Counted from the first letter of the stretch, positions 1 to 9,643 are shown. The stretch is DNA of 64,000 nucleotides from an uncultured Anaeroplasmataceae bacterium (GCA_910584005.1 CAJTXR010000001.1:124001-188000), one strand, 5' to 3'. Notes: a model not told the origin generated them from the sequence alone. Translations and numbers: made by a program.

Positions 1-13
1 CCGCTAAATTATA

Positions 14-43
14 AAGACTCTATCCATGAGTCTTTTCTTTTGT
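14..43 (+). terminator. Rho-independent terminator upstream of prfB
   Basis: A 7-bp perfect stem (14-20 with 28-34) has a 7-nt loop and is followed by a T-rich tract. It ends the gene lying left of the window (often secA in Bacilli, which is inference). An ATG at 26 sits in the loop of this hairpin, which argues against it as the prfB start. Confidence 0.75.
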
Positions 44-55
44 TTAGGTGATAAT

Positions 56-1162
56 ATGGAAAAATATGAAATTAATAAATTTATAACTGAATATGATGCT
101 AAACTTTTAGATTTAAAAATTGCGTTAAATGTGGAAGGAAAGCGACCAATTTTGGCTCAATTAGAAGCAGAAATTAATGATAATGATTTTTGGTTAGATC
201 AAGAAAAGGCCAAGGGAATTTTAACTAAAGCTAATGCGATTAAAGAAACGTTACTACAGTATGATAGCATAGAAAAAAAGTATGTAGATTTAAAGGAATT
301 CATTGAGGTAGCATTAGAAGATCCAGATGCGATGTCTTTATTTGAAAGCATGGTTGAAGAAGTAAAAAAAGATGTAGCTAAAGTAGAAGAACAGGCTTTA
401 TTGAGTGGAAAATATGACTACTTTGATTGTATCGTTGAACTTCATCCAGGTGCTGGAGGAACAGAATCAATGGATTGGGCAGATATGCTTTACCGAATGT
501 ACAATCGGTTTTGTGCGATTAAGGGATTTAAGATTACAGTTTTAGATTATTTGGCTGGCGATGAGGCTGGAATTAAATCTGTTACCTTATCGGTGTCTGG
601 TCCTTATGCTTATGGATTATTTAAGGCCGAGCGTGGAGTTCACAGGCTAGTGCGAATTTCCCCTTTTGATTCTAATGCTAGACGGCATACATCATTTGTA
701 TCTTGTGATGTATCTCCTCAAATTGAAACGACAGATGAGATTAAAATTCAAGATGAAGATTTAAAAATTGATGTTTACCATTCTTCAGGTGCAGGTGGAC
801 AATCGGTAAATACGACCGATTCGGCGGTTAGAATTACACATAAGCCTACAGGTATTGTAGTTACTTGTCAAAATGAACGAAGTCAGATTAAGAATAGAGA
901 AGTGGCTATGCGAGTTTTAAAATCCAAATTACTGGAACTTGAAATTAAACGTCAAGAAACAGAGATGAAAGAACTAAAGGGTGAACAAATGGGGATTAAT
1001 TTTGGAAGTCAAATTCGATCCTATGTATTTTGTCCTTATACTTTAGTTAAGGATCATCGGACAGGGTATGAAATGGGAAATATAACGGCAGTAATGGATG
1101 GCGATATTGAAGGGTTTATGATTGCATATTTAAAAATGATAGCGGGGAAGAAGAATGAATAA
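56..1162 (+). CDS. prfB: Peptide chain release factor 2 (RF2)
   Basis: Releases the finished polypeptide at UGA and UAA stop codons on the ribosome. The 368-residue product has the helical N-terminal domain, the stop-recognition tripeptide SPF in RISPFDSNARRHTSF, and the catalytic GGQ (GAGGQSVNTTDS, near residue 247). The start at 56 follows TTAGGTGAT; an upstream in-frame ATG at 26 lies inside the previous terminator. The reading frame is continuous, so the +1 programmed frameshift and in-frame UGA found in many prfB genes, including B. subtilis, are absent. The stop overlaps the next gene by 8 nt. Identification is very secure. Confidence 0.96.
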   Translation: MEKYEINKFITEYDAKLLDLKIALNVEGKRPILAQLEAEINDNDFWLDQEKAKGILTKANAIKETLLQYDSIEKKYVDLKEFIEVALEDPDAMSLFESMVEEVKKDVAKVEEQALLSGKYDYFDCIVELHPGAGGTESMDWADMLYRMYNRFCAIKGFKITVLDYLAGDEAGIKSVTLSVSGPYAYGLFKAERGVHRLVRISPFDSNARRHTSFVSCDVSPQIETTDEIKIQDEDLKIDVYHSSGAGGQSVNTTDSAVRITHKPTGIVVTCQNERSQIKNREVAMRVLKSKLLELEIKRQETEMKELKGEQMGINFGSQIRSYVFCPYTLVKDHRTGYEMGNITAVMDGDIEGFMIAYLKMIAGKKNE

Positions 1163-2051
1163 GGAGTATATAAAGAAAAGATTAATTCAATATATTTATA
1201 TTGCGGTAGGTGTCATTTTACTTGATATTGGTTTTTACTTTTTTATCAGTCCAGCAAGATTGGTTTTAGGAGGAATGATGGGTGTTTCTGTAATTTTAGA
1301 ACCATTTTATTCTAAACTAGGGAGTTGGTTTACAGACTCAATATTTTTATTTATTGCTAATGGAGTGGTCTTAATTATTGGGGGAATTTTACTTGGAAAA
1401 GATTTTTTTCTTAAAACGATTTTTTCTAGTGTTTTTTCTCCATTAATTATTTTATTATTTGAACAAACCTGTGATCCCAATTTCTTCTTAAAAGAAGTAT
1501 CTGAAAGTGGATATTATATCATTGCCTTAGTTTGTAGTTCTATCCTATCTGGATTAGGATTAGGACTTGCGTTAAAGCATAACGGAAGCACAGGCGGTTT
1601 AGATGTCGTTCAAAAGATAATGAGTAAATATCTTCATATCCCCTACTCTAAAACGATGTATTTGACAGATTGGGTAATCGTGTTTATTTCCGGATTCTCT
1701 TTTATTGGACGTTTTTCTTATAATATTGAAATGGTCATTTATGGTGTTTTAGGGGTTCTTGCAATTTCGCAAATTACCGATGCGATTGCGTTAAATGCTA
1801 GAAATCGCCGTACTGCATATATCATTACGGAAAAACCAGAAGAAATCAAAAATTTAATCTATGAACTCACGGATCGAGGAGTTACATTTGTAGATGCAAG
1901 TGGTGGATATACTGGTGCACATAAGACAATGGTCATTTGTACGATGGAAAAAAATGAGGCTTATAAAATAACGGAAGCCTTGAAGGGAATTGATCCACAT
2001 GCCTTTTGTTATGTGAGTGCAACAAAAGAAATTGTAGGAGAATACCTATGA
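1155..2051 (+). CDS. YitT family membrane protein (DUF161/DUF2179)
   Basis: A 298-residue integral membrane protein with about five to six hydrophobic segments (roughly 13-32, 59-80, 85-103, 118-140, 170-210) and a soluble C-terminal domain (about 215-298) of DUF2179 type, with GVTFVDASGGYTG and a final KEIVGEY. The glycine-rich GLGLGLALKHNGSTGGLDVV is typical of the YitT family. Its transported substrate, if any, is unknown. It overlaps prfB by 8 nt and the recX stop-start by ATGA, suggesting translational coupling. The family call is secure; function is not inferred. Confidence 0.88.
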   Translation: MNKEYIKKRLIQYIYIAVGVILLDIGFYFFISPARLVLGGMMGVSVILEPFYSKLGSWFTDSIFLFIANGVVLIIGGILLGKDFFLKTIFSSVFSPLIILLFEQTCDPNFFLKEVSESGYYIIALVCSSILSGLGLGLALKHNGSTGGLDVVQKIMSKYLHIPYSKTMYLTDWVIVFISGFSFIGRFSYNIEMVIYGVLGVLAISQITDAIALNARNRRTAYIITEKPEEIKNLIYELTDRGVTFVDASGGYTGAHKTMVICTMEKNEAYKITEALKGIDPHAFCYVSATKEIVGEYL

Positions 2052-2629
2052 TTGTAAAATCATTGACCAAGACAGCAAAAGGATATGAAGTTTTTATTGA
2101 GGAACAGCCTTTTATTTTAGAAGAAGAAGTCATTTTGAAATTTCGCCTTTTTGAAGGAAAATTCATAGAAGAAAGTCATATTGAGGATATATTAAAAGCG
2201 AATACATACGAAGAATTTAAAAAAAAGGCTCTTTCCTATCACTTGAGATATTTAAAATCAAGTCAAGAGGTTCAAAATTATTTGATTCAAAAAGGAATTA
2301 CCAAATCTTTGGCTCAGCAAATGATTCAGGATTTGGTAAATAACAAATATATAGATGATTATTGTCTAGCTAAGGGAATCGCTGGATCCTTGGCTAGAAA
2401 TAGTAATGGTCCTAAACAAATCATTTATAAATTGAAAAATCATTTATTTTCTGAGGATTTAATTTCTAAAGTAGTAGAACAAATTGAACCAGAAGATTAT
2501 AACTTAGGTGTAGATAAACTTTACAAAAAGGGGCTTCAAAAATACCAAAAGTTAGATGAGTTTCAGCAAAAAATAAAAATCAAGAATTTATTTTATCAGC
2601 ATGGGTATCCTAATACTGATCTCTTATAA
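2048..2629 (+). CDS. recX: Regulatory protein RecX
   Basis: RecX proteins bind RecA filaments and modulate recombination and the SOS response. The 193-residue product is almost entirely helical, with the repeated three-helix RecX pattern: ALSYHLRYLKSSQEVQNYL, then LVNNKYIDDYCLAKG (the conserved DD-Y-A block) and a third repeat near residues 150-190. The start at 2048 forms an ATGA overlap with the YitT stop; a longer in-frame start at 2006 would lie deep in the YitT gene and is less likely. A strong terminator follows at 2638. RecA itself is not in the window. Confidence 0.85.
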   Translation: MIVKSLTKTAKGYEVFIEEQPFILEEEVILKFRLFEGKFIEESHIEDILKANTYEEFKKKALSYHLRYLKSSQEVQNYLIQKGITKSLAQQMIQDLVNNKYIDDYCLAKGIAGSLARNSNGPKQIIYKLKNHLFSEDLISKVVEQIEPEDYNLGVDKLYKKGLQKYQKLDEFQQKIKIKNLFYQHGYPNTDLL

Positions 2630-2637
2630 TGAAAATA

Positions 2638-2661
2638 AGGGGATGTAATCCTCTTTTTTTC
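2638..2661 (+). terminator. Terminator after recX
   Basis: A 7-bp stem with one G-U pair (2638-2644 with 2648-2654), a 3-nt loop and a run of Ts. Confidence 0.8.
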
Positions 2662-2690
2662 TTGTTTTTTTCTGATTTATTTTGTATAAT
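2662..2690 (+). promoter_or_regulatory. Sigma-A promoter for glgB
   Basis: TTGTTT at 2662-2667, a 17-bp spacer and a perfect TATAAT at 2685-2690, about 48 bp before the glgB start. Confidence 0.65.
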
Positions 2691-2737
2691 GAAAGAATAA
2701 AGAACGTTTAAAAAATAAAAAGAGGTGAAGAATAAAA

Positions 2738-4657
2738 ATGATGGTAAAAGATATGATAGATTCTACCTTTCTCTATTATTTTGATCAAGGAAAGAGCTTA
2801 GAATCTTACAATGTTTTTGGAGCTCATTTGAATAAGGATGAACAAGGAAATATCCTGGGTGTTGAATTCTGTTTATATGCTCCAAATGCCAAATCTGTTT
2901 CAGTTGTGGGAGAATGGAACTATTTTAATAAAACTAAAGATCCAATGAAAAAAATTGATTCTAAAGGAATTTGGTATCTTTATTTAGAGGGCAATTTTGA
3001 ATGGAAGAGGTATAAATATTTTATTATTACAAAAAATGGCGAAGAAAAATATAAGGCTGACCCTTATGCTTTTTATTCTGAACTTAGACCCTCAACCGAT
3101 TCAAAAGTGTATGATATTGAAGGATATGAATGGCATGATGCAGATTGGATGTATACGCATCCTAAGACATACGATCAGCCTGTCCTTATTTATGAGATGC
3201 ATTTAGGGTCTTGGCGAAGAAAAGGTGAAGGAGAAAACGATTTTTATAGTGCGAATGAAATTGCACCTATGCTCATTGATTATTTAAAGCATTTTGGATA
3301 CACGCATGTTGAAGTAATGCCAATCTATGAGCACCCATTAGATGCTTCCTGGGGATACCAAGGAGTTTCTTATTATTCCGTATCGGCAAGATATGGTGTG
3401 CCTAAGGATTTTATGTGGTTTGTTGATCAGCTTCATCAAAATGGTATTGGTGTGATTATGGATTGGGTACCAGGCCATATTTGTAAAGATGCTCATGGAC
3501 TATATCAATTTGATGGGTCTTTTCTTTATGATTATCAGGATGCCTCTATTCGTGAAAATGTGGAATGGGGAACAGCTAATTTGGATTTAGGAAAAGGGAT
3601 TACTCGATCTTTTCTTTATTCAAATGCGTTATTTTATATGAAGTATTTTCATGTAGATGGATTTAGAGTGGATGCTGTTAGTAATTTATTATATTATATG
3701 GGCAATCCCAATCGAGGAGTAAATGATGGGGCTTGTAGCTTTTTAAGAGAACTATCCAATATTTTATTTGGGAAAGATGATCGGATTTTGTTTATGGCAG
3801 AAGACTCTTCTAGCTTTGCCAATGTCACAAAGCCCACAGATATTGGTGGGATTGGATTTAACTATAAATGGGATATGGGGTGGATGAATGATACACTCAA
3901 ATATTTTAAATTAGATCCAATTTATCGTAAATATCATCATCATCAATTAACTTTTAGTATGATGTATTTTTATAATGAACAATTTGTATTGCCTTTTTCT
4001 CATGATGAAGTTGTGCATATGAAAGGCTCAATCTTGAATAAAATGCCAGGAGATTATTGGCAGCAATTTGCCAATTATCGTTTAATAATGGGATATATGA
4101 TGACTCACCCAGGAAAGAAACTTTTATTTATGGGCAATGAACTTGCCCCATATAGTGAATGGGCGTTTAATAAGAATTTGGATTGGCATTTATTGAAGTT
4201 CCCTAGCCATGACTCTGCATACCATTATATGCAGGATTTAACCAAATTATATAAATCATCTAAGTGTTTATATGAACTCGATTATCAGCCTGAAGGGTTC
4301 CGCTATATTGATGCTGATAATGCCGATCAAAGCCTTTATATTTATGCCCGTTTTGCGAAAAAGAAGGAAGACCATTATCTCATTGTAATGAACTGTACTC
4401 CAAATACCTATCATGGATATAAAATCGGTTGTCCTGGTAAATATGATTATTTAGAAATTTTAAATAGTGACAAGGATATTTATGGTGGATCAAACTGCAT
4501 CAATCCCAACCTTTTGGTCAGTCAAGAGGAGTCTTGGAAGAATGAAACTAATGTTATATTTGTAAATATTCCCCCTCTAGGAATAACCATTTTAAAAGCC
4601 AAAAAGAAAGGGAAACCTAAAGGAATACAACCTAAAATTTCTCCAATTGTAAAATAG
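2738..4657 (+). CDS. glgB: 1,4-alpha-glucan branching enzyme
   Basis: Introduces alpha-1,6 branches into glycogen. The 639-residue GH13 protein begins with a CBM48 module (about 20-115), followed by the catalytic barrel and a C-terminal beta domain. Visible catalytic residues are the nucleophile Asp in DGFRVDAVSN (about 311), the acid Glu in FMAEDSSS (about 355) and the third Asp in FSHDEVVHMKGS (about 423). The start follows GAGGTGAAG; a second ATG follows immediately. It has its own promoter and terminator, and the phosphorylase is next. No ADP-glucose pyrophosphorylase or glycogen synthase is in the window. Confidence 0.95.
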   Translation: MMVKDMIDSTFLYYFDQGKSLESYNVFGAHLNKDEQGNILGVEFCLYAPNAKSVSVVGEWNYFNKTKDPMKKIDSKGIWYLYLEGNFEWKRYKYFIITKNGEEKYKADPYAFYSELRPSTDSKVYDIEGYEWHDADWMYTHPKTYDQPVLIYEMHLGSWRRKGEGENDFYSANEIAPMLIDYLKHFGYTHVEVMPIYEHPLDASWGYQGVSYYSVSARYGVPKDFMWFVDQLHQNGIGVIMDWVPGHICKDAHGLYQFDGSFLYDYQDASIRENVEWGTANLDLGKGITRSFLYSNALFYMKYFHVDGFRVDAVSNLLYYMGNPNRGVNDGACSFLRELSNILFGKDDRILFMAEDSSSFANVTKPTDIGGIGFNYKWDMGWMNDTLKYFKLDPIYRKYHHHQLTFSMMYFYNEQFVLPFSHDEVVHMKGSILNKMPGDYWQQFANYRLIMGYMMTHPGKKLLFMGNELAPYSEWAFNKNLDWHLLKFPSHDSAYHYMQDLTKLYKSSKCLYELDYQPEGFRYIDADNADQSLYIYARFAKKKEDHYLIVMNCTPNTYHGYKIGCPGKYDYLEILNSDKDIYGGSNCINPNLLVSQEESWKNETNVIFVNIPPLGITILKAKKKGKPKGIQPKISPIVK

Positions 4658-4658
4658 T

Positions 4659-4684
4659 GAAAAGGCTTTCGCTCTTTTCTTTGT
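4659..4684 (+). terminator. Terminator after glgB
   Basis: GAAAAG (4659-4664) pairs with CTTTTC (4674-4679), followed by Ts. The stem is short and AT-rich. Confidence 0.5.
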
Positions 4685-4713
4685 TGAAAGAAGATTTTTT
4701 GATGTGATATAAT
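4684..4713 (+). promoter_or_regulatory. Sigma-A promoter for glgP
   Basis: TTGAAA at 4684-4689, an 18-bp spacer and TATAAT at 4708-4713, 38 bp upstream of the glgP start. Confidence 0.65.
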
Positions 4714-4751
4714 CAAGTGTAAAATTAAAAGATTTTGTCGGAGGATTAAAA

Positions 4752-7172
4752 ATGAATTATCCAAATTTTAAGGATGTTAAAACTTTTAAAGAAGCATTTA
4801 TTCAAAATGTTGAAAATAAGTATGCAATTGATTTTGCTGATTCAACAAGCTATCAACAATATGTTGTATTAGGAGAAATGCTTCGCTTATATATTGCGAA
4901 GGATTGGCATGATACAATTAAAGAAACTAAGGCAAGCAAAGCTCGTCAGGTATATTATTTTTCTATGGAATTTTTAATGGGGAGAATGATTACCAATAAC
5001 TTGATGAATGCTGGTGTTTATCCAATTGTTAAAAAAGCTTTTGATGAGTTAGGAATTGATTTAAATGAAGTAGAGCATCAAGAAACGGATGCTGGTTTAG
5101 GAAATGGTGGACTTGGAAGACTTGCCGCATGTTTTATGGATTCTGTTGCTTCCTTAGGTTTGCCTGTTCATGGGAACTGTATTCGGTATCGCTATGGTTT
5201 TTTTGAACAAGGAATTAGAAATGGATATCAGGTAGAACATCCAGACCGTTGGCTAAAAGATGTCAATGTTTGGGAAATTCGTAAGGATGAGGAATCTGTT
5301 GAAATTCCATTCTATGGATATATTGAAATGTCTAGTGAAAATGGGAAATTGGTTGTTAAACATAGAAATGCTGAGAATGTAAAGGCAGTTCCTTATGATG
5401 TACCAATTATTGGGGATGGAAATCATATTGTCAATACACTTCGCTTATGGAGTGCAGAGCCAGCCTCTGTTTATCCAGATAATGCGTTTGAATATCATAG
5501 AAATTTACGTGAAATTTCTTCTATGCTTTATCCAAATGATGAAACAGATGAGGGAAAAATTCTTCGTTTGAAGCAACAATATTTCTTTGTTTCTGCAGGA
5601 GTGAAATCTGCACTACGTAGACACAAGAGTATTTTCAAAACTTGTAAAAACTTAGATAAGAAACTATGCTTCCATATCAATGATACACATCCAGCTTTAA
5701 TTGTCCCAGAACTTATGAGAATCTTAGTGGATGAAGAAGGAATTGAGTGGGATGATGCTTGGAGAATTACGAAAAATTGTTGTGCATACACCAACCATAC
5801 CATTCTTGCAGAAGCATTAGAAAAATGGCCAGTTCATTTATTCAAAAAACTTTTACCAAGAATTTATACAATCACAGAAGAAATTAATCGACGTTTGTTA
5901 ATTGAGATCGCTCACAAATATGGGGAAAATGCTCCTGAAATCTATCAAATGGCTATCGTTAAGGATAATACAGTCCATATGGCAAATATGGCTATTGCTG
6001 GTTCATTTAGTGTTAATGGTGTTGCTGCCCTTCATACAGAAATTCTGAAGAATATTGAAATGAAGGTATTTAATGACTACTATCCAGGAAAGTTTAATAA
6101 TAAGACAAATGGAATTACTCATCGTCGTTGGTGCTTACATATCAATCCAGAATTAGTTGAAATTTTAAATGAATATTGTGGTAAAGAATGGGTAAAAGAT
6201 CCAACTTTATTTGAAAAACTATTACCTTATGCGGATGATGAGAAGTTACAAAGCAAGTTTATGGCGATGAAACGAGCTCGTAAACAGGCTCTAGCAAATA
6301 TGATATATAAATCTCAGGGAGTCAGCTTAGATACAAATTCTATTTTTGATATTCAGGTTAAAAGACTTCATGAATATAAGCGGCAATTAATGAATGCGTT
6401 ATATGTCTTATCTGTTTATAATCGCTTAAAGAGGGATGCCGAGTTCAGAAAGAATTATCATCCTCATTCCTTTATCTTTGGTGCTAAGAGTGCCCCAAGT
6501 TATGTATTTGCCAAAAAGGTTATCAAATTGATTAATACAATTGCTGAAAAGGTCAATAATGATTATGAAACAAATTCTTTGTTGAAGGTTGTTTTTGTCG
6601 TAAATTATAATGTAACTTATGCGGAAACGATTATGCCAGCAGCTAATGTGTCTGAACAAATTTCAACCGCTTCTAAAGAAGCATCTGGTACAGGAAACAT
6701 GAAATTTATGATGAATGGTGCTGTCACTTGTGGTACATTAGATGGAGCGAATGTTGAAATTGGGGAGCTTGTTGGTGAGGATAATATCGTTATTTTTGGA
6801 ATGAACGCCAAAGAAGTAACGGATTTATACGCTCAAGGAGGCTATAATTCAAAGGAGATATATGAATCAAATCCAGTTCTAAAGGAAGTTTTAGATCAAC
6901 TTACAAATGGATTCTTTGATAATGTGGCTCCTAACGAATTCCAAATGATTCGTGATAATTTATTAGAAAAAGATAATTATTTTATATTAAAGGATTTTGA
7001 TTCTTTTGCTTTTGCTCAAGAAAAAATTAATGAACTATATAAGGACCAAAAGAAGTGGACTCATATGTCAATTGTTAATGTTGCTAAATCTGGTTTCTTT
7101 ACAACAGACAGGACAATGCGTCAATATAACGAAGATATATGGAAATTGAGTCCTATTGAAATCAATAAGTAA
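4752..7172 (+). CDS. glgP: Glycogen/alpha-glucan phosphorylase
   Basis: Phosphorolyses alpha-1,4-glucan to glucose-1-phosphate using pyridoxal phosphate. The 806-residue length is normal for the family. Conserved blocks visible are YFSMEFLMGR near the N-terminus, ETDAGLGNGGLGRLAACF, the HEYKRQLMN block, and the cofactor site EASGTGNMKFMMNGA, where the Lys near residue 651 would form the PLP Schiff base. It lies just downstream of glgB but has its own promoter and terminator. With GlgB this points to glycogen storage and use. Confidence 0.96.
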   Translation: MNYPNFKDVKTFKEAFIQNVENKYAIDFADSTSYQQYVVLGEMLRLYIAKDWHDTIKETKASKARQVYYFSMEFLMGRMITNNLMNAGVYPIVKKAFDELGIDLNEVEHQETDAGLGNGGLGRLAACFMDSVASLGLPVHGNCIRYRYGFFEQGIRNGYQVEHPDRWLKDVNVWEIRKDEESVEIPFYGYIEMSSENGKLVVKHRNAENVKAVPYDVPIIGDGNHIVNTLRLWSAEPASVYPDNAFEYHRNLREISSMLYPNDETDEGKILRLKQQYFFVSAGVKSALRRHKSIFKTCKNLDKKLCFHINDTHPALIVPELMRILVDEEGIEWDDAWRITKNCCAYTNHTILAEALEKWPVHLFKKLLPRIYTITEEINRRLLIEIAHKYGENAPEIYQMAIVKDNTVHMANMAIAGSFSVNGVAALHTEILKNIEMKVFNDYYPGKFNNKTNGITHRRWCLHINPELVEILNEYCGKEWVKDPTLFEKLLPYADDEKLQSKFMAMKRARKQALANMIYKSQGVSLDTNSIFDIQVKRLHEYKRQLMNALYVLSVYNRLKRDAEFRKNYHPHSFIFGAKSAPSYVFAKKVIKLINTIAEKVNNDYETNSLLKVVFVVNYNVTYAETIMPAANVSEQISTASKEASGTGNMKFMMNGAVTCGTLDGANVEIGELVGEDNIVIFGMNAKEVTDLYAQGGYNSKEIYESNPVLKEVLDQLTNGFFDNVAPNEFQMIRDNLLEKDNYFILKDFDSFAFAQEKINELYKDQKKWTHMSIVNVAKSGFFTTDRTMRQYNEDIWKLSPIEINK

Positions 7173-7174
7173 GA

Positions 7175-7203
7175 AAGGGGATTCTATCCCCTTATCTTTT
7201 TAG
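7175..7203 (+). terminator. Terminator after glgP
   Basis: A perfect 7-bp stem AAGGGGA/TCCCCTT (7175-7181 with 7187-7193) is followed by a T-rich tract. Confidence 0.8.
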
Positions 7204-7212
7204 GAGGAAATC

Positions 7213-8940
7213 ATGTTAAGTTTAGATGAAAAAGAAACGGTCAAAAATGAATTACTGCATTTAAATAAAATTACAAAATGGTTTTCATTTGGAAGATTAT
7301 TGATTGGAATAGGGTTTATTGTTTTAGTGATTTGTTTGATTACTTTAGATCAATTCAAACTTTATTTATGTTTATCCGCAGGAGCAATTGTCTTATTTTT
7401 ATTAGTATCAGAAATAGGGAACCCCTATTTTCAAAAGGTTAAAAATTTAAAAAATAGGGAATTGGTATTTAAGAAGCATGAGAATAGAAGAAACCTTTCT
7501 TACCAAAGTTTTTCTCCTGATGGAAGAGAACATGTTATATATGAGGATTATAAACAACTTGATTTAGATTTATTAGGACCTAGATCTTTGTTTCAATATC
7601 TTTGTGTGGCAAAATCAAAGGCTGGTAGAGAAAAACTTGCTAAACAACTAACAAATCCAGAACAAAAAACAAAAGAATTTCAAGACTGTGTATATCAATT
7701 GAGTCAAACAACGGATGCTTTAAAATTAGAGGCTTCTATTGCCACAATTTCAGCAGAAGCTAAGGATTGTGATTCAACAGAAATTTTAGGTATAGCAAAA
7801 AAGCAAATTAAAATTCAGCCTTTAGGGTTATGTCTTATGGCTCTTTCTTATGTGGCTTGTATTGGATTACTGGTTTTCTTTTTACTCAACCATATTGCCC
7901 CTTATTATCTTTTAGGATTTGTAGTGTTAAATTTTTTCATTGCAAAGGTATTTACGAAAAATGATGTGTTTTCTATCAATTCTACTAAATATATGAATTT
8001 TTTAGAAAGCTATGTAGAACTTGCAAAAGATGTAATTGATTTGCAATTTGAAAATCCTTATTTTGATGAACTTAAAAGTGTATTAAAAGAAGAACTTCCT
8101 TTTCTAATTCAATTTAAACGGAATTTTGAAATGCTTAGTTATCGAAAAAATGTAATCTTATCTATTTTAGGAAACGGGCTTTTATATATGGATTACATTT
8201 TGATTGCAATCTTGAATCATACAAATAAAAAAATAGGTTCTATTGAAAAAAGTTTGGATGCTTTATCTGAAGTTGAACTTTTATTGTCTTTAGCAACAAT
8301 TGGTTTAGATAATGAAGTTTATTCTATTCCTCTTGCAAATGAGGAATTAACAATTGAAATTCAAGGTGGATATCACCCATTAGTAAAAAACTGTGTAGCA
8401 AATGATTTTACGTTTCAAAGTGGTGTTATACTTACAGGAAGTAATATGTCTGGTAAAACAACATTCATGAGAATGCTTGGTGTAAATCAAATTTTAGCTA
8501 ATGCAGGAGGCCTTGTGTGTGCTTCTTATTTTCGTGCTCCAAGACTAAAAGTTGTGACTTCCTTACGAGCAAATGATATGCTCCAAGAGGGAATCTCTAC
8601 TTTTTATGCCGAAATTCATCGGATGAAAACGATTATTTCTAGTAGTGAAAAAGAAAAAACTTTAGTTCTTGTTGATGAAATCTTTAAGGGAACAAATGCA
8701 AAGGATCGTATTTTTGCATCTAAGGAAATTATTAAAAAGCTAAATTCTATGCAATGCTTATTTTTAATAACTACTCATGATTTTGAATTATGCGAAGTAG
8801 AACATATTAAAAATTATCATTTTGATGAGGAATACATTGAGGATAAAATTACTTTTGATTACCAAATAAAAAATGGCAAATGTCAAAGGACAAATGCCAT
8901 ATACCTTCTTAGGATGGCTGGCGTTTTAGATAATCAATAA
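7213..8940 (+). CDS. Membrane-anchored MutS-like ATPase
   Basis: A 575-residue protein with a MutS domain V ATPase at the C-terminus and no mismatch-recognition domain I. Walker A is TGSNMSGKTTF (about 409-419) and Walker B is LVLVDEIFKGTN (about 486-497), followed by ITTHDFEL. Instead of domain I there are two hydrophobic segments near 27-45 and 48-65 and another pair near 200-240, so it is probably membrane-bound. Proteins of this layout are usually annotated as MutS family, but their role is unknown and mismatch repair should not be assumed. The start follows AGGAGGAAATC. Its 3' end overlaps the convergent HAD gene by 32 nt. Confidence 0.85.
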   Translation: MLSLDEKETVKNELLHLNKITKWFSFGRLLIGIGFIVLVICLITLDQFKLYLCLSAGAIVLFLLVSEIGNPYFQKVKNLKNRELVFKKHENRRNLSYQSFSPDGREHVIYEDYKQLDLDLLGPRSLFQYLCVAKSKAGREKLAKQLTNPEQKTKEFQDCVYQLSQTTDALKLEASIATISAEAKDCDSTEILGIAKKQIKIQPLGLCLMALSYVACIGLLVFFLLNHIAPYYLLGFVVLNFFIAKVFTKNDVFSINSTKYMNFLESYVELAKDVIDLQFENPYFDELKSVLKEELPFLIQFKRNFEMLSYRKNVILSILGNGLLYMDYILIAILNHTNKKIGSIEKSLDALSEVELLLSLATIGLDNEVYSIPLANEELTIEIQGGYHPLVKNCVANDFTFQSGVILTGSNMSGKTTFMRMLGVNQILANAGGLVCASYFRAPRLKVVTSLRANDMLQEGISTFYAEIHRMKTIISSSEKEKTLVLVDEIFKGTNAKDRIFASKEIIKKLNSMQCLFLITTHDFELCEVEHIKNYHFDEEYIEDKITFDYQIKNGKCQRTNAIYLLRMAGVLDNQ

Positions 8941-9643
8941 GGAACTGTATTGCTCCTGCTTGTGCATTGGTAAATTGGGTTTGATAAGGACATAACGCTA
9001 TTAACTCTTTATCTGCATTTTTCATCGCAACAGGAATTTCACAGTATTTCATAAATTCATAATCTGATATGGAATCACCGATCGCAATGGCCGGTGATTT
9101 TTTAATTTTTAAGAGCCAGTCTTTTTTAGTAGAAGGCTCAGCTGTTATTTTTACGGTTGTTTTTGTTGCATCCTGAAATAAGACTTCTATAAAGAGTCCT
9201 TGCCCTTGCTTATAGAGTTCTTTAAGCCCTTCATTATATACAGAAACCCATAAAAAAGATACGGGTTGTTTTAAATGAGAAATGAGCTTAAATGTATGAT
9301 TGGGATAAAAGAAGCGAAGCCGATATTGATAGCTATAGATGAGTGTAATTTCTTCAATTGTATATGCAGTATACAGAAATGGATTTTTTAAAATTTTATT
9401 GCATTGTTCAAGAGGAAGAAAATGAGTAAATTCTTTATTTTTATATTTCATTTTATTTTCTAAAACAGATACTATTTTTATATCTTTATTTTGTAAAATC
9501 TGGTCGACTTCTGATAAGGTAGATTGAGTTAAAATTGTAATTTGATACTTTTGTGCTAAAGCATCAAGTTTTATTTTATCTTTTTTATTTAATAAATTTT
9601 GATCATTTAATAGTGTATTTTCAAAATCAAGATAAACTTCCAT
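8909..9643 (-). CDS. HAD-superfamily (Cof-like) hydrolase with DxE motif
   Basis: A 244-residue HAD protein, probably of the Cof type with a cap domain in the middle. The C-terminal motif IAIGDSISDYEFMKYC (about 190-205) is a good motif IV with two metal-binding aspartates. Motif I is LDFENTLL near residue 5, so the nucleophile Asp is present but the general acid/base second Asp is Glu. Some activity may remain, but the classical DxDxT is not met. It is one of few minus-strand genes left of the terminus and overlaps the MutS-like gene tail to tail. Substrate unknown. Confidence 0.75.
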   Translation of the reverse strand: MEVYLDFENTLLNDQNLLNKKDKIKLDALAQKYQITILTQSTLSEVDQILQNKDIKIVSVLENKMKYKNKEFTHFLPLEQCNKILKNPFLYTAYTIEEITLIYSYQYRLRFFYPNHTFKLISHLKQPVSFLWVSVYNEGLKELYKQGQGLFIEVLFQDATKTTVKITAEPSTKKDWLLKIKKSPAIAIGDSISDYEFMKYCEIPVAMKNADKELIALCPYQTQFTNAQAGAIQFLIDYLKRQPS

